Virus record (IMG/VR): IMGVR_UViG_3300009187_000027
Location: 1-61,352 of that record
Strand: one strand, 5' to 3'
Length of the DNA: 61,352 bases
Origin: a virus
The notes below the pieces were generated by a model. That model was not told the DNA's origin. It worked only from the letters and a program-made list of their open reading frames with translations, and ran no database searches. The position numbers and the translations under genes are program-made. Positions 47,664 to 57,100 of the stretch are shown piece by piece. Position 1 is the stretch's first letter. Every line of letters begins with the position of its first letter.

Positions 47664-50549
47664 GTGCCAGTGTCTCTCTATCGTCTTGCAGCCAACAATC
47701 CCGCCACGCTTGCTGTCGGGAAGCACCAGTTCGCCTATCTGTATCAGGGCTATGGTCAGCGACCGCTTCGCATAGACCTCCTTGATGGCACCATCACGCC
47801 TAGTGGCATTGACGAGCCTCCCACGCCGCCGGATGTTGCGGAGGCTGGCCCGGTCAAGTACTACGTTGCCCGCGTGGACGTTGGCTACGGTGGCAGGCAA
47901 TACACGCTGCCTCCCGTGATCCAGTTCGACGGCACGGCAGAACGCAAGGCTGTAGCCAGATGCTTTCTGGATGGCGACCGGATCGGCTCTGCACTCTTGG
48001 TGGACGGCGGCAGGGGGTATCTGTCTCCGCCAGACGCCACGCTCGACGCCACGCCCGGCAGCGGGGCGGTGCTGGAGGCTGTGCTGGCTGGCATTGCTCC
48101 GCCGACCACGGGACTCAATGCGGCGGAGATCATTCGCAGTGCCGACTACGCCCCGTGCCTGCCCCCCGTGGACTATGACGGTGTGCCGTGCCCCGGCGGG
48201 ACGCCTAGCCCTGCGTGGACTGCGCAGGACACCAAAGGCAACCCTTGGAGGTTCGTAAAGAGAGCCGGGACTTCCCTGACATACTCAGTGAAACTCGCAC
48301 AGACGTTCGGCTCCGCGACCACGACCTACACCCGGATTGCCGAGGCGGAGATCACGTTTGATCAGACGGTAACCGTCAACGGTCTCACCTACCCGCTCAA
48401 CGCCACCAATCGAGGCGTGAGGATCGTAGATCAGGGTGCGGACTATTCTGGGGATGTGATCATCGAGGTTCGTGGGGCACCCCGTGGCTCAAACGGAATT
48501 CCCGACCAGAGCCTGTGCGGGTCTACTTCAACGCAGCCGCTCGTAATCTCGTTCACGCGAGCCGCCGTCGTGACCACAGCGTCTCGACCGATTGCCAGCG
48601 TCATCGTCAGGGACGGCGGGTCGGGTTACGCGGGCACGCCATCCATTACTGTCTCGACGCAGTACGGCTCCGGGGCGACCCTGCGAGCCACGACATCGAG
48701 CGGTCGGATCACTGGCGTGTCGGTGGTCTCTGGTGGCTTGTACACCGACACCCCCGATCTGGCTGTGGACAGCGGCGGCGGGGCTGTGATCCCGATTGCG
48801 CGGGCTCACCTGCGTGGCGTCTATCAGTGCTGCTATCGCTACGTCGATGACACTCCCGAAGACCGTGGTGGCCCGATCTGCTCTTCGATATCGCCCATCT
48901 TTGAACTCGACTGCGGGGAGGGTGTTGGTGCGGTGGCGTGGGCATACGCAGACCCTCCCGTCGTTGATGGGCGCACGTTGAGGGTGGAACTGTGGCGAAC
49001 GACCGGGGATCAGGCATACCAACTCTACCGGCTCCCTGAGAGTGCCAAGACTCTCGATGACCTGACAGACTCGGAACTGCAAGACCCCAACCGGGAGAAC
49101 TACCTCTCGATGCCGATCCTCCTGCCGAACGGTGAACTCAACGCCGGTCGGTTCGGAGTGCCGCCGTCCGACAAGGCTGTGGCCTGCATGTTTCAGGATC
49201 GGCTCTGGATCGCGGGAGACACATCTGGCCTTGAGCCGAACACCCTCTACTACTCGGAGGTGGACGAGCCCGAGAGCATCCCCGATGTGAACGATCTCGT
49301 CCTCCAGACGAACGTGAAGGGGCACGACGCAATCACTGCCCTCATCCCATACGGTGGCTCGCTGGGGGTAATGCAGGCTCACCACGCCTATCGCCTGTCA
49401 TATGTCGCCCAGCCGCTGATCGACGCCAATCTCCAGATTGCAGCGTTCCGGGGGTGCGTCAGCCAGAGGTGCTGGGACGAGTACGAAGGCGTGATCTACG
49501 CAATGGACACTGACGGGGTGTATGCCCTCGACCAGAGCGGCAAGGTCGAGCCCATCAGCGAGGCGATCTCCGACCTGTTCATGTACAGGATCGACTTCAC
49601 TGACCCGAAGTGGTTCTCGGTCGTTGCGGACAAGAACCTCAATGTGCTGCGTGTAAGCGTCAGGCTGATCGGAGACGAGCCGGGGGAGTACCCGACGAGG
49701 CAGTACTGCTACTCGTTTGAGACTCAGGCGTGGTGGCAGGAGCGTTACCCGCACCCGCTGGTTGGAGGCTGCAACCTCACTGACTCGACGGGCTACTACC
49801 GATGCTTTTACGGTGGGGCGGAAGGGCAGGTGTACGGGGTTGCCTACGGAAATGCGGACGTAGCCTACAAGACAGTCACCGGCATCACCGTCACCAACCC
49901 CGGCAAGGGATATAGGAAGCCGCCTGCCGTCAGGATTCAGGGCGGCGTGGGGGCGGTAGTCGAGTCTGCCGTTCGCGGAGACGGCTCGCTGCTGGGCCTA
50001 TACGTTCGCGCTGGCGGCTACGGATTCGACGCCCCGGTGGTTGTCATTGATCCCCCGGATGACCCGGATGGGGTGCAGGCGGAGGCCACCTGCACCGTGG
50101 ATAGCGGCACCACTGCCATCCCCTGCTGGTTCAAGACGGGCAACTTGGAATACCCGTCCGACTCGATAGCACCGGGCGGCAAGGTGGATGCCAACCGGGG
50201 AGTCGGTGTGCTGTTCTCACCGACCCAAGGCGAGAGCCAACTGCGTCTCAAGATGTACTACAACGGGCAGGTGTACCCCCGTGCCAACGTCGCCTACCGG
50301 GATCGAGGCGACGGTGCGATCTACAGCGACACCGAGCCATCGGTCGTGATGGACATGGACAAGGGGAAGCAGCCCGAGGAACTGTCATCTGGCATCTGCC
50401 GGGCTCTGTTCTCGGGCGGGACAATGGATGACTTCCGGGGCAACGACAGGCATGTGGCTGTCGAGTTCTACGGGCACCGCGATGACGCTGGCCCGGTGGT
50501 TCTGCACCAGATCGATGTCTACGGCATCCCGACGCCGGGAGGTGGCTGA
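47664..50549 (+). CDS. Large tail tube/nozzle protein (tubular protein B-like)
   Basis: A 961-residue protein. The order of features (LYQGYGQRPLRIDLLDG early, then YRLPESAKTLDDLTDSELQD, SDKAVACMFQDRLWIAGD and YSFETQAWWQERYPHP) fits the propeller and platform of podovirus nozzle proteins. Several inserted repeats of the DGG(S/R)GY...P type (near residues 115, 315 and 755-800) look like carbohydrate-binding or lectin-like beta modules. GTG start at 47664 or 47670. It would line the tail channel. Confidence 0.75.
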   Translation: MPVSLYRLAANNPATLAVGKHQFAYLYQGYGQRPLRIDLLDGTITPSGIDEPPTPPDVAEAGPVKYYVARVDVGYGGRQYTLPPVIQFDGTAERKAVARCFLDGDRIGSALLVDGGRGYLSPPDATLDATPGSGAVLEAVLAGIAPPTTGLNAAEIIRSADYAPCLPPVDYDGVPCPGGTPSPAWTAQDTKGNPWRFVKRAGTSLTYSVKLAQTFGSATTTYTRIAEAEITFDQTVTVNGLTYPLNATNRGVRIVDQGADYSGDVIIEVRGAPRGSNGIPDQSLCGSTSTQPLVISFTRAAVVTTASRPIASVIVRDGGSGYAGTPSITVSTQYGSGATLRATTSSGRITGVSVVSGGLYTDTPDLAVDSGGGAVIPIARAHLRGVYQCCYRYVDDTPEDRGGPICSSISPIFELDCGEGVGAVAWAYADPPVVDGRTLRVELWRTTGDQAYQLYRLPESAKTLDDLTDSELQDPNRENYLSMPILLPNGELNAGRFGVPPSDKAVACMFQDRLWIAGDTSGLEPNTLYYSEVDEPESIPDVNDLVLQTNVKGHDAITALIPYGGSLGVMQAHHAYRLSYVAQPLIDANLQIAAFRGCVSQRCWDEYEGVIYAMDTDGVYALDQSGKVEPISEAISDLFMYRIDFTDPKWFSVVADKNLNVLRVSVRLIGDEPGEYPTRQYCYSFETQAWWQERYPHPLVGGCNLTDSTGYYRCFYGGAEGQVYGVAYGNADVAYKTVTGITVTNPGKGYRKPPAVRIQGGVGAVVESAVRGDGSLLGLYVRAGGYGFDAPVVVIDPPDDPDGVQAEATCTVDSGTTAIPCWFKTGNLEYPSDSIAPGGKVDANRGVGVLFSPTQGESQLRLKMYYNGQVYPRANVAYRDRGDGAIYSDTEPSVVMDMDKGKQPEELSSGICRALFSGGTMDDFRGNDRHVAVEFYGHRDDAGPVVLHQIDVYGIPTPGGG

Positions 50550-51064
50550 TGGCATTCACAAAACAGGGAGGTGCTATCGAGCAAGCCTTGGTCACGGGCG
50601 GTTTCTCGCCGCTCCAAGCCAACTCGCTCATGTACGCCATCGCCAACTGCGCCCAGCCCCTTGAGCATCGAGGCCCGTTCACGATCAGTTATGTCCCGCA
50701 GCAGGTCAGGCTCGTAACGCCCGAGAAGGAAAAGTACGCCTACGAGAAGTTCAACTTCACGACGAGCGAGGGCGAGCGTCGTGCGTTCCAGCCTGCGCCC
50801 CCCACTGATTTCTGCACCCAATACCCAGACGCCCCTGAGTGTATCGAGACGCCGGGATGCGACCTGTCTACAGCCTGCGACAGGCTGGACGGCATCGAGC
50901 GCAGGCTTGATGACATTGACGAGTTTCGCGACGAGGCAGGCAGAACCTTCCGAGAAATTGCCGACCTGCTCGCGGAAGCCAACAGGGCTGTAGCGGAACT
51001 ACAGAGCGGATTGGCGGAGATACGGGAGTTCCTCCGCAACACCACAGACTGCCCGTCCCCATGA
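50549..51064 (+). CDS. Coiled-coil tail-associated protein
   Basis: A 171-residue protein. The first 75 residues are mixed. A Cys-containing segment (FCTQYPDAPECIETPGCDLS) precedes a long heptad helix (DGIERRLDDIDEFRDEAG and REIADLLAEANRAVAELQSG). It overlaps neighbours on both sides, and it is probably a trimeric spacer next to the Cys-rich protein. Confidence 0.62.
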   Translation: MAFTKQGGAIEQALVTGGFSPLQANSLMYAIANCAQPLEHRGPFTISYVPQQVRLVTPEKEKYAYEKFNFTTSEGERRAFQPAPPTDFCTQYPDAPECIETPGCDLSTACDRLDGIERRLDDIDEFRDEAGRTFREIADLLAEANRAVAELQSGLAEIREFLRNTTDCPSP

Positions 51065-52452
51065 CGCTCTACCGCTGGGCGAAGCAGTTACTGGTACGAA
51101 GCAAGTATGGCGGCAAACTGGCTGCCAGCGCGGAGTGCTGCTGCAAGAAGTGGTATTGCGTTTTGACAACAGGTAAGGCTTACGAGTGCCGCGACTCGGC
51201 ACCCGACCCGAACACTGGCGATCAACTCCTCTCAGAGCATCCCAACGAGAAGGCATGCAACAAGGAGTGCTACGAGCGTTACTTCTGCGTCACGAACCCT
51301 TCGGGCTCAAAGGAGTGTGTCAAGGAAGGCGAGGTCAACAACCGTCCTGCGGACGGGCCTTACAAACGGTCGGAGTGTGACGAACGGTGCCGAACGTGCC
51401 CTCACTGCGGGGACGAAGCCTGTCAGGCGGAGGCGAAGGGCGACTTCAGCATTCTCGACACTTGCTGCTCATCCGCCAGTGAAGTCTGGGAGTTCCGGGG
51501 CGGGCAGTGGGAGATCATCTCCAACTGCGGCGGCGACCCGAAGTCGTTCTGCGTGGGCGAGGTGATCGACCCGTTCCCCGCCTCACCCAACGAAGGCGAC
51601 CAGTTCACCCTGCGATGCACAGGTCTGGGCAATGTCGATCTTCCGAGCGGCAAAGACTGCCCGAAGTGCAAGTGGGGCTGCAAGACTGACTCATCGACAG
51701 GCGAGAAGAAGTGCGAGCGGGACGAAGACGGGGACTACGACACCGAAGAAGAATGCAAGCCGCCGTGCGCTGGGGTCTGGTACTGCAAGGACTCATCAAC
51801 GTGCGAGCGTAAGACCACGCCGCCATCCCCCGGAAAGCAGGGGTACGACACCGAGCAGGAGTGCCTTGACAAGGCTCCCGAAGAGTGCCCAGAGAAGCGA
51901 TGGCGATGCGAGAGTTCAGACGCTTGCATCGCGGAGATCGAGCAGGCTGGCACGGCATACTTTGACACCGAGCAGGATTGCCTCGATGCGGCACCCGACC
52001 AGTGCCCTCCGCCATGCAATGGCTGGCCTCCGAACAAAATCACCGGAGACCCACTCTCGGGGAACTACACATCAGTGCGATACCTACCAGACTACCCGCC
52101 GGGATTCATGCCAGACCCAGTTCCCGGCGACCCGCCTCCTCCGCGAGCCCCTCGTCGCTGGAGGACTACAGCCACCGTCACCACGAACAAACGCGATCTT
52201 GTGCCGGGACAGTGTGCCATAGAAACCACCATAGTCGAAAAGACAGTCCTGCTTGAGTGCAAGGGCGGCGACATCAACGAAGTGGACTACGCACCGTTCC
52301 AGCCAGCGCCTGCGATATGGGACATCAACGACCCCTGCTGGACGGGTGCGTCTGTCCTTGACCGCAAGCAGGAGACGCATCAAATCTTCGACGGGTTTGG
52401 CGAGAACGGCGAGGAGTACTTCGGGCCAACCGAATGCGGGCTATGCCCATAG
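51061..52452 (+). CDS. Cysteine-repeat virion protein
   Basis: A 463-residue protein with about 39 cysteines. At least five related units follow the pattern (W/Y/F)xC...C...Y(D/K).(T/S)E.(E/D)C...C, for example WGCKTDSSTGEKKCERDEDG then YDTEEECKPPC, and WRCESSDACIAEIEQ then YFDTEQDCLDAAPDQC. A final Pro-rich and Cys-poor domain follows at about residues 330-460. Such regular spacing suggests disulfide-linked mini-domains, which would oxidise only outside the cytoplasm. It lies directly after the tail genes, so a surface-binding or tail-tip role is plausible. No known family was matched. Confidence 0.78.
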   Translation: MTLYRWAKQLLVRSKYGGKLAASAECCCKKWYCVLTTGKAYECRDSAPDPNTGDQLLSEHPNEKACNKECYERYFCVTNPSGSKECVKEGEVNNRPADGPYKRSECDERCRTCPHCGDEACQAEAKGDFSILDTCCSSASEVWEFRGGQWEIISNCGGDPKSFCVGEVIDPFPASPNEGDQFTLRCTGLGNVDLPSGKDCPKCKWGCKTDSSTGEKKCERDEDGDYDTEEECKPPCAGVWYCKDSSTCERKTTPPSPGKQGYDTEQECLDKAPEECPEKRWRCESSDACIAEIEQAGTAYFDTEQDCLDAAPDQCPPPCNGWPPNKITGDPLSGNYTSVRYLPDYPPGFMPDPVPGDPPPPRAPRRWRTTATVTTNKRDLVPGQCAIETTIVEKTVLLECKGGDINEVDYAPFQPAPAIWDINDPCWTGASVLDRKQETHQIFDGFGENGEEYFGPTECGLCP

Positions 52453-52462
52453 GAGGTGTACA

Positions 52463-52876
52463 ATGGAACAGATGCTCCACGAATACACAGTCCGCCCCGC
52501 AGGTCGCCTTACGATCTACCGCTGCCGCCACTGCGGGAAGGGTGTGGCCCGCGACACCCCGCCGCCTGACGAGGCTTGCTCTAAGAGGGAGTCCCCGCCC
52601 GCTCCGCCTGCTGGGGCGGGTACGGAACTCTCTCGCATGCTGTCGAGCATTGGGATCAAGGCATCACCGAATTGCTCCTGCCGAGCAAAGGCCCGCGAGA
52701 TGGACACCCGTGGAATTGCGTGGGTTGAAGCCAATATCGACCTGATTGCCGGGGAGGATGGCTGGCTGCACCAGCAGGCCAAGGCCCGCAAATTGCCCTA
52801 CTCAGTGATGGTGGGGCGTCGGCTCGTTCGGGTGGCGGTTTCGCGGGCAAAAAAGAACCCCAACGCCACCCCTTAA
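52463..52876 (+). CDS. Small Cys-x2-Cys protein
   Basis: A 137-residue protein with AGGAGG before ATG 52463. Its zinc-knuckle-like YRCRHCGKG, then GTELSRMLSSIGIKASPNCSC, RAKAREMDTRGIAWVEAN and a basic end, form a pattern seen in several phage genomes with unknown role. It might chaperone the Cys-repeat protein. Confidence 0.65.
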   Translation: MEQMLHEYTVRPAGRLTIYRCRHCGKGVARDTPPPDEACSKRESPPAPPAGAGTELSRMLSSIGIKASPNCSCRAKAREMDTRGIAWVEANIDLIAGEDGWLHQQAKARKLPYSVMVGRRLVRVAVSRAKKNPNATP

Positions 52877-52926
52877 TTCTGCCGCTTTCTCGCTCTGCCG
52901 GGCCATAAGCCTGTCAGGAGCGAGAT

Positions 52927-53334
52927 ATGGCTGGGCTGAATTACCAGACGGGTGTGCAGGCAACGCAGGCCACCAATCCCGGTGCGCTTGCTGGACTCTT
53001 GAAGTCCCCGGCTCGCTCCCCACTGGGCTCTGCCACTGGGCAGAGGGCTGCCCAGCAGTTCTTCAAGCAGAACGCCCTCAACGATTGGGGGCAGATGTCC
53101 ACCTCTGTGCAGCAGGCCAACGCACAGCAGTTCATGTCCTCCCAGAAGTTGCGGTCGGAAGCCGCAATGAACGGGCTTGAGTACCTCAACCGGGTCAACT
53201 CGGACTTTAACGAGCGAGCCCGCAATCAGGCATCTCTGGGTGCTGACGTACAAGCCTCCAACCTTGGCTACCAGTTCGGGGCACAGGCTGCCGCTCTGCG
53301 TCGTGCCGCCAACATCAGGAGGAATAACCCCTGA
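52927..53334 (+). CDS. Gln/Ala-rich internal virion protein candidate 1
   Basis: A 135-residue protein rich in Gln, Asn and Ala with helical stretches (AQQFMSSQKLRSEAAMNGLE and SNLGYQFGAQAAALRRA). It overlaps the next gene by one base. The position just before very large proteins and its composition resemble small internal core proteins ejected with DNA. Confidence 0.58.
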   Translation: MAGLNYQTGVQATQATNPGALAGLLKSPARSPLGSATGQRAAQQFFKQNALNDWGQMSTSVQQANAQQFMSSQKLRSEAAMNGLEYLNRVNSDFNERARNQASLGADVQASNLGYQFGAQAAALRRAANIRRNNP

Positions 53335-53786
53335 TGGCTATCGCGTCTGACCCAACGCTTGGCAACGTCGCGATGCAAACGACGTACAAGCCGCCGCAGA
53401 AGATCGATCCCTCCGCGTCGATCACGAACACGCTGGCGCAAGGCGACCAGATGGCGGACTACCGCGCCAACGTCAAGGGGCTGGATCGGGCTGGCTTCTC
53501 GCGTGGCAAAGGCCAGCAGTACGCCGCCGGTCTGGCGGGCATGAAGGCCATCGGTGATTCGCGCCAGCGCGCCGCTCAGTCGCAGCAGGAAGCCGACACA
53601 GTCAACGCTCAGATGCAGACCGACTACGAGTACGGTCGCGAGACCGAGGCTCAGAAACTCGCGATGGTTCAGCAGGCTCAGAGCCAGAGCGATTGGTCTG
53701 TGCAGATGGCACAGCAGCAGGCGGCGGCTCGCATCGCATCCGCACAGCAGTCGGGGCAACTGCAACTTCTCACTGCCCTCGTCTAG
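53334..53786 (+). CDS. Gln/Ala-rich internal virion protein candidate 2
   Basis: A 150-residue protein with long Gln/Ala helices (RQRAAQSQQEADTVNAQMQ and KLAMVQQAQSQSDWSVQM). It is similar in style to its upstream neighbour and probably part of the same core. No enzyme motif. Confidence 0.58.
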   Translation: MAIASDPTLGNVAMQTTYKPPQKIDPSASITNTLAQGDQMADYRANVKGLDRAGFSRGKGQQYAAGLAGMKAIGDSRQRAAQSQQEADTVNAQMQTDYEYGRETEAQKLAMVQQAQSQSDWSVQMAQQQAAARIASAQQSGQLQLLTALV

Positions 53787-53795
53787 GAGACCTCC

Positions 53796-54137
53796 ATGCA
53801 TTCCTTTGATCTCGATGACCTGCGCCCCAGCGCCCTCAAGCGGATGCTCAAAGAGGCACTTCTCAAGGGCGACCTCAAGGACAAGGCGAAGCACAGCGCT
53901 CAAGACGATGAGGACGCACGACGCGAAAGCCTCGTAGACCTCCATGAGTCCAAGGGCGACAGCAAGCCGCCAAAGGTCACCAGCGATGACCTCCCCGAGG
54001 AACTCCGCAAGGTCGCCTCCGAGGATGACTCGGATGAGAAGGAGCCGCCCAAGAAGAGCGGCAAGAAGGTTCCTCCGCAGTTCGCAAAGAAGGGCTCCAA
54101 GAAGAACGCTCCCCCGTTCGCCAAGAAGGGGAAGTGA
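53796..54137 (+). CDS. Highly charged Lys/Glu/Asp-rich protein
   Basis: A 113-residue protein with alternating acidic and basic runs. The C-terminus is almost purely Lys with Pro and Phe (GKKVPPQFAKKGSKK). It is probably disordered and nucleic-acid-binding; it could coat or organise packaged DNA. Stop overlaps the next start. Confidence 0.55.
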   Translation: MHSFDLDDLRPSALKRMLKEALLKGDLKDKAKHSAQDDEDARRESLVDLHESKGDSKPPKVTSDDLPEELRKVASEDDSDEKEPPKKSGKKVPPQFAKKGSKKNAPPFAKKGK

Positions 54138-57100
54138 TGGCAGACCCCCGTAAGTTCATCAGCGCACTCAAGGCCCAGAACCTCTCCGACTTGAGTGACG
54201 CGGAGAAGGCTGCCGCCCCCGGCGGGCCTGTCTTCCAGCAGGGCGCAAAGAAGAAGAACGGCGAGAGCGGGAAGATTTCCGTTCGCGGCTCTGGGAAGAC
54301 CGACGCCGAGGCGATCATGCTCGCCATTCAGAACCCGGAGGCGAGGGGGTTCATTGCCAACCTGCCGCCCGACGAAATCGCCGACCTCTACGACCGCATT
54401 GCCGAGGTCAACAAGGGCTGGGCTGACGAGTTCTCTGGGATCATCATGGACGGCAACCCTGCCGTCGCCCTGCCAGAGACCGACGAGAATCCGCTTCGTG
54501 AGCGACCGGGCCAGATTACAAGGAACACTCCCGAGCCGACCAACAGTCTTGCGGATCGGCTGGATGCCGAGATCGAGATATCGGATCGCAGGGATGACGC
54601 TCGACTGAGAGGGCAGCGAGACACCCTCGACCAGATGAAGGGCGTGAGCCGCCGCGATCCACCAACGACTGCCGCCGACGCAGTCGCCAACAAGGCTCCC
54701 GAGCGTGTCTCGCCGCCAGCCTACAAAGACGAGCAGATCGTCATCTCTCGGTTTGAGAAGGGGAAGGGCAAGGGAAAGCCCACGAAGGTCACGCAGAGGA
54801 TATCTGGCCCCAAGTCCGCGCCAGAGGGACGCTCGCCCGCCAGCCGCACCGCTCCCGTTGGCGAATACCAACCCGACAGGCGTCTCGGAAAGGCATTGCT
54901 CCAGTTCTTCAAGGATGTCGCTAAGACGGGATGGACTGTACCCGAGGACATCGAGTGGAGCGTTCCAGCCAAGGGCGACAAACCTGCCAAGACGGTGACG
55001 TACAAGGCTGGAGACAAACCCTCCGCTGCCGACCTGCAAGCCATATACCGCAGGAAGCCTGAGTGGCTGCGTGACGTTCGCGTCTCGCTCTACAAAGACC
55101 CACGCAGTCGGGCTCGCGGTCAGGTTCTTCCGACAGGAGAAGAGGCTGCCCTGCCTTCCGCCCCACGCTCTGGTTCGCCGGGGAAACTGGGGCGGATGAA
55201 AGAGGGCTACTACGGCAACAAGACAGGCACGACCGACAAGAAGGGTGCCCTGCTCGATGCTCGCTCCAACAACTCAAAGCAAGAGACGCTCGCCCGAAAG
55301 GTGACAGAGGCTTCAGGCTTCAATCCCGCCGCCGCCGAGGGCATGGGGCTGACTCGCTCCCGAGAGGAAATGATCGAGGGCGGCTTCGATCCCGGCGGCG
55401 TTAAGTCGCCCGTTGGCGATTCCAGAATGCAGGGGCCAGAGAAGCGAGTTGATACAGCGCACTGGCTTGTCAGGGACATGTACAAGGAGAAGGGGGACGC
55501 GATCCTTGAGTTCCTCCGCACCGCCCCGGATGAATCCGCACAGCGTCAGGCTCTGAAGGTCGCACAGAGCATCGTCAATCGGAACACCCCGACAACGGAT
55601 CGCATCTCGCGGGTTGCCGCAGCGGACTCGGTGATGGGTGTGTTCGATGCCTTGATGACGGGTGCCGGTCGGAAGTCCTACGTTCCCGGCCCCGACCTCC
55701 AGAAGTTCCAGCGTGAAGCCGTTTCGGGTGATGTCGAGGCGGGACGCATACCTGTTTCCAGCCCCGATGTCACGCCCACCCGAGTGATGGACATTCACCC
55801 ATACAACTCCCGCCCCATCACCGTGGCTGGCGGATTGGCTGTGCCACTCGACAAGGTGAAGTTGCGTTCTGGCTTGTCGAACGACGCACCTGCGGATGTG
55901 ACCCGTGTACCGATGACCGTAGACCTGCCCAAGTCCACGGCGACACCGGGCGTCTACGCGGGCAAGGGTGCCGATGAGATGGTGGCGATCTTCGATGCGA
56001 AGTACAATGGCATGGGCCTTGACGAAGTTCGCGACTACCTCGATGAGGCAATCAAAGCGGGCAAGAACGCGGGCGAGGATGTTGCCGAACTGGAGTTCGA
56101 CCGGAACGCCCTGCTGGACGCCCGCACCGAGCGGAAGTCTTTTGAGGAGATGCTCGCTGGCCTCGACCGGGCGGATGCGACGAGTCGTTACGACAAGTTC
56201 ATACAGCCCAGAGAGAAAGCCGTCGAAGAGAAGCCGAAGCGTGGCGGCAAGAAGACCGTGGCAGTGGAGAAGCCCCTGCCTCTGGCGCAACGCGGAATCC
56301 GATACGTCCGAACCCGAGACGCAGACGGGAATCCCGTTGTCACCGAAATCCGCGAGCCGGTCGCGGCAACGTCAGAGGTTCCTGTGGCGGAGACACTGCC
56401 TCAGAACACGACGCCGAGCGAGCCAACGCCTGCGCCGACTCCAGCACCGACCCCCGCTCCGACGCCGACTCCAGCGCCGACACCGACGCCCACCCCGACT
56501 CCTGCATCCACGCCTGCCGCACCCAAGGGTGGTCTGGGCGAGGACTACCGTGCGCTCGCCTCCATCGCCGCTTCTGGCGACACGCCGCACGAAGACCTCG
56601 TCTCGCTCATGGCTGACCTCGACTCCCAGTACTCTATGGAGAAGGATGCTGGCGGACCGTCCAAGGAGATCGACAGGCTGCGAAAGGCAGCCGCCGCCGC
56701 AGTGAAGGCCCGAGCCCCGAGGAAGGGCAACACCCGAGTCCGACAGGGTGCTACGACCAACCTGACCCCGCCACCGCCCGCTCCGACTCCGACGCCTGCG
56801 CCCACGCCTGTTGCCACGAGCGTTCCTGCCGAACCGAGCGCAGTTGCGAAGCCGGAAAGAAAGCCACGGGCACCCGCAGCGCCGCCGCCTGTCGATAGCC
56901 GTGGGTTCCCGACATCGACCTACAGTGAGCCGCTGGGGCCGGGCGGGACACCTCAGTCCGACGCTTGGTTGTTCGACCGTCGTGGCACCGATTTGCTGGA
57001 TGTCTCTTATGGGGACGGCGGCAAGGTCAACGTAGACTCGACCATCATGGGCTTTCCGCCCGCTGACTCCACCGAAGGATGGCTGCCGCTTCATGCGGAG

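Noticed and set aside
46384-52470. The shared string GTGTACAATGG at 46384 and 52458
   Set aside because: Eleven bases with no common context; at 52458 it is simply the spacer and start codon. Not enough to call a promoter.
53900-56290. Long minus-strand open frames (53900-55039 and 55313-56290)
   Set aside because: They are antisense to the 1,263-residue virion gene; low-complexity, no start signals.
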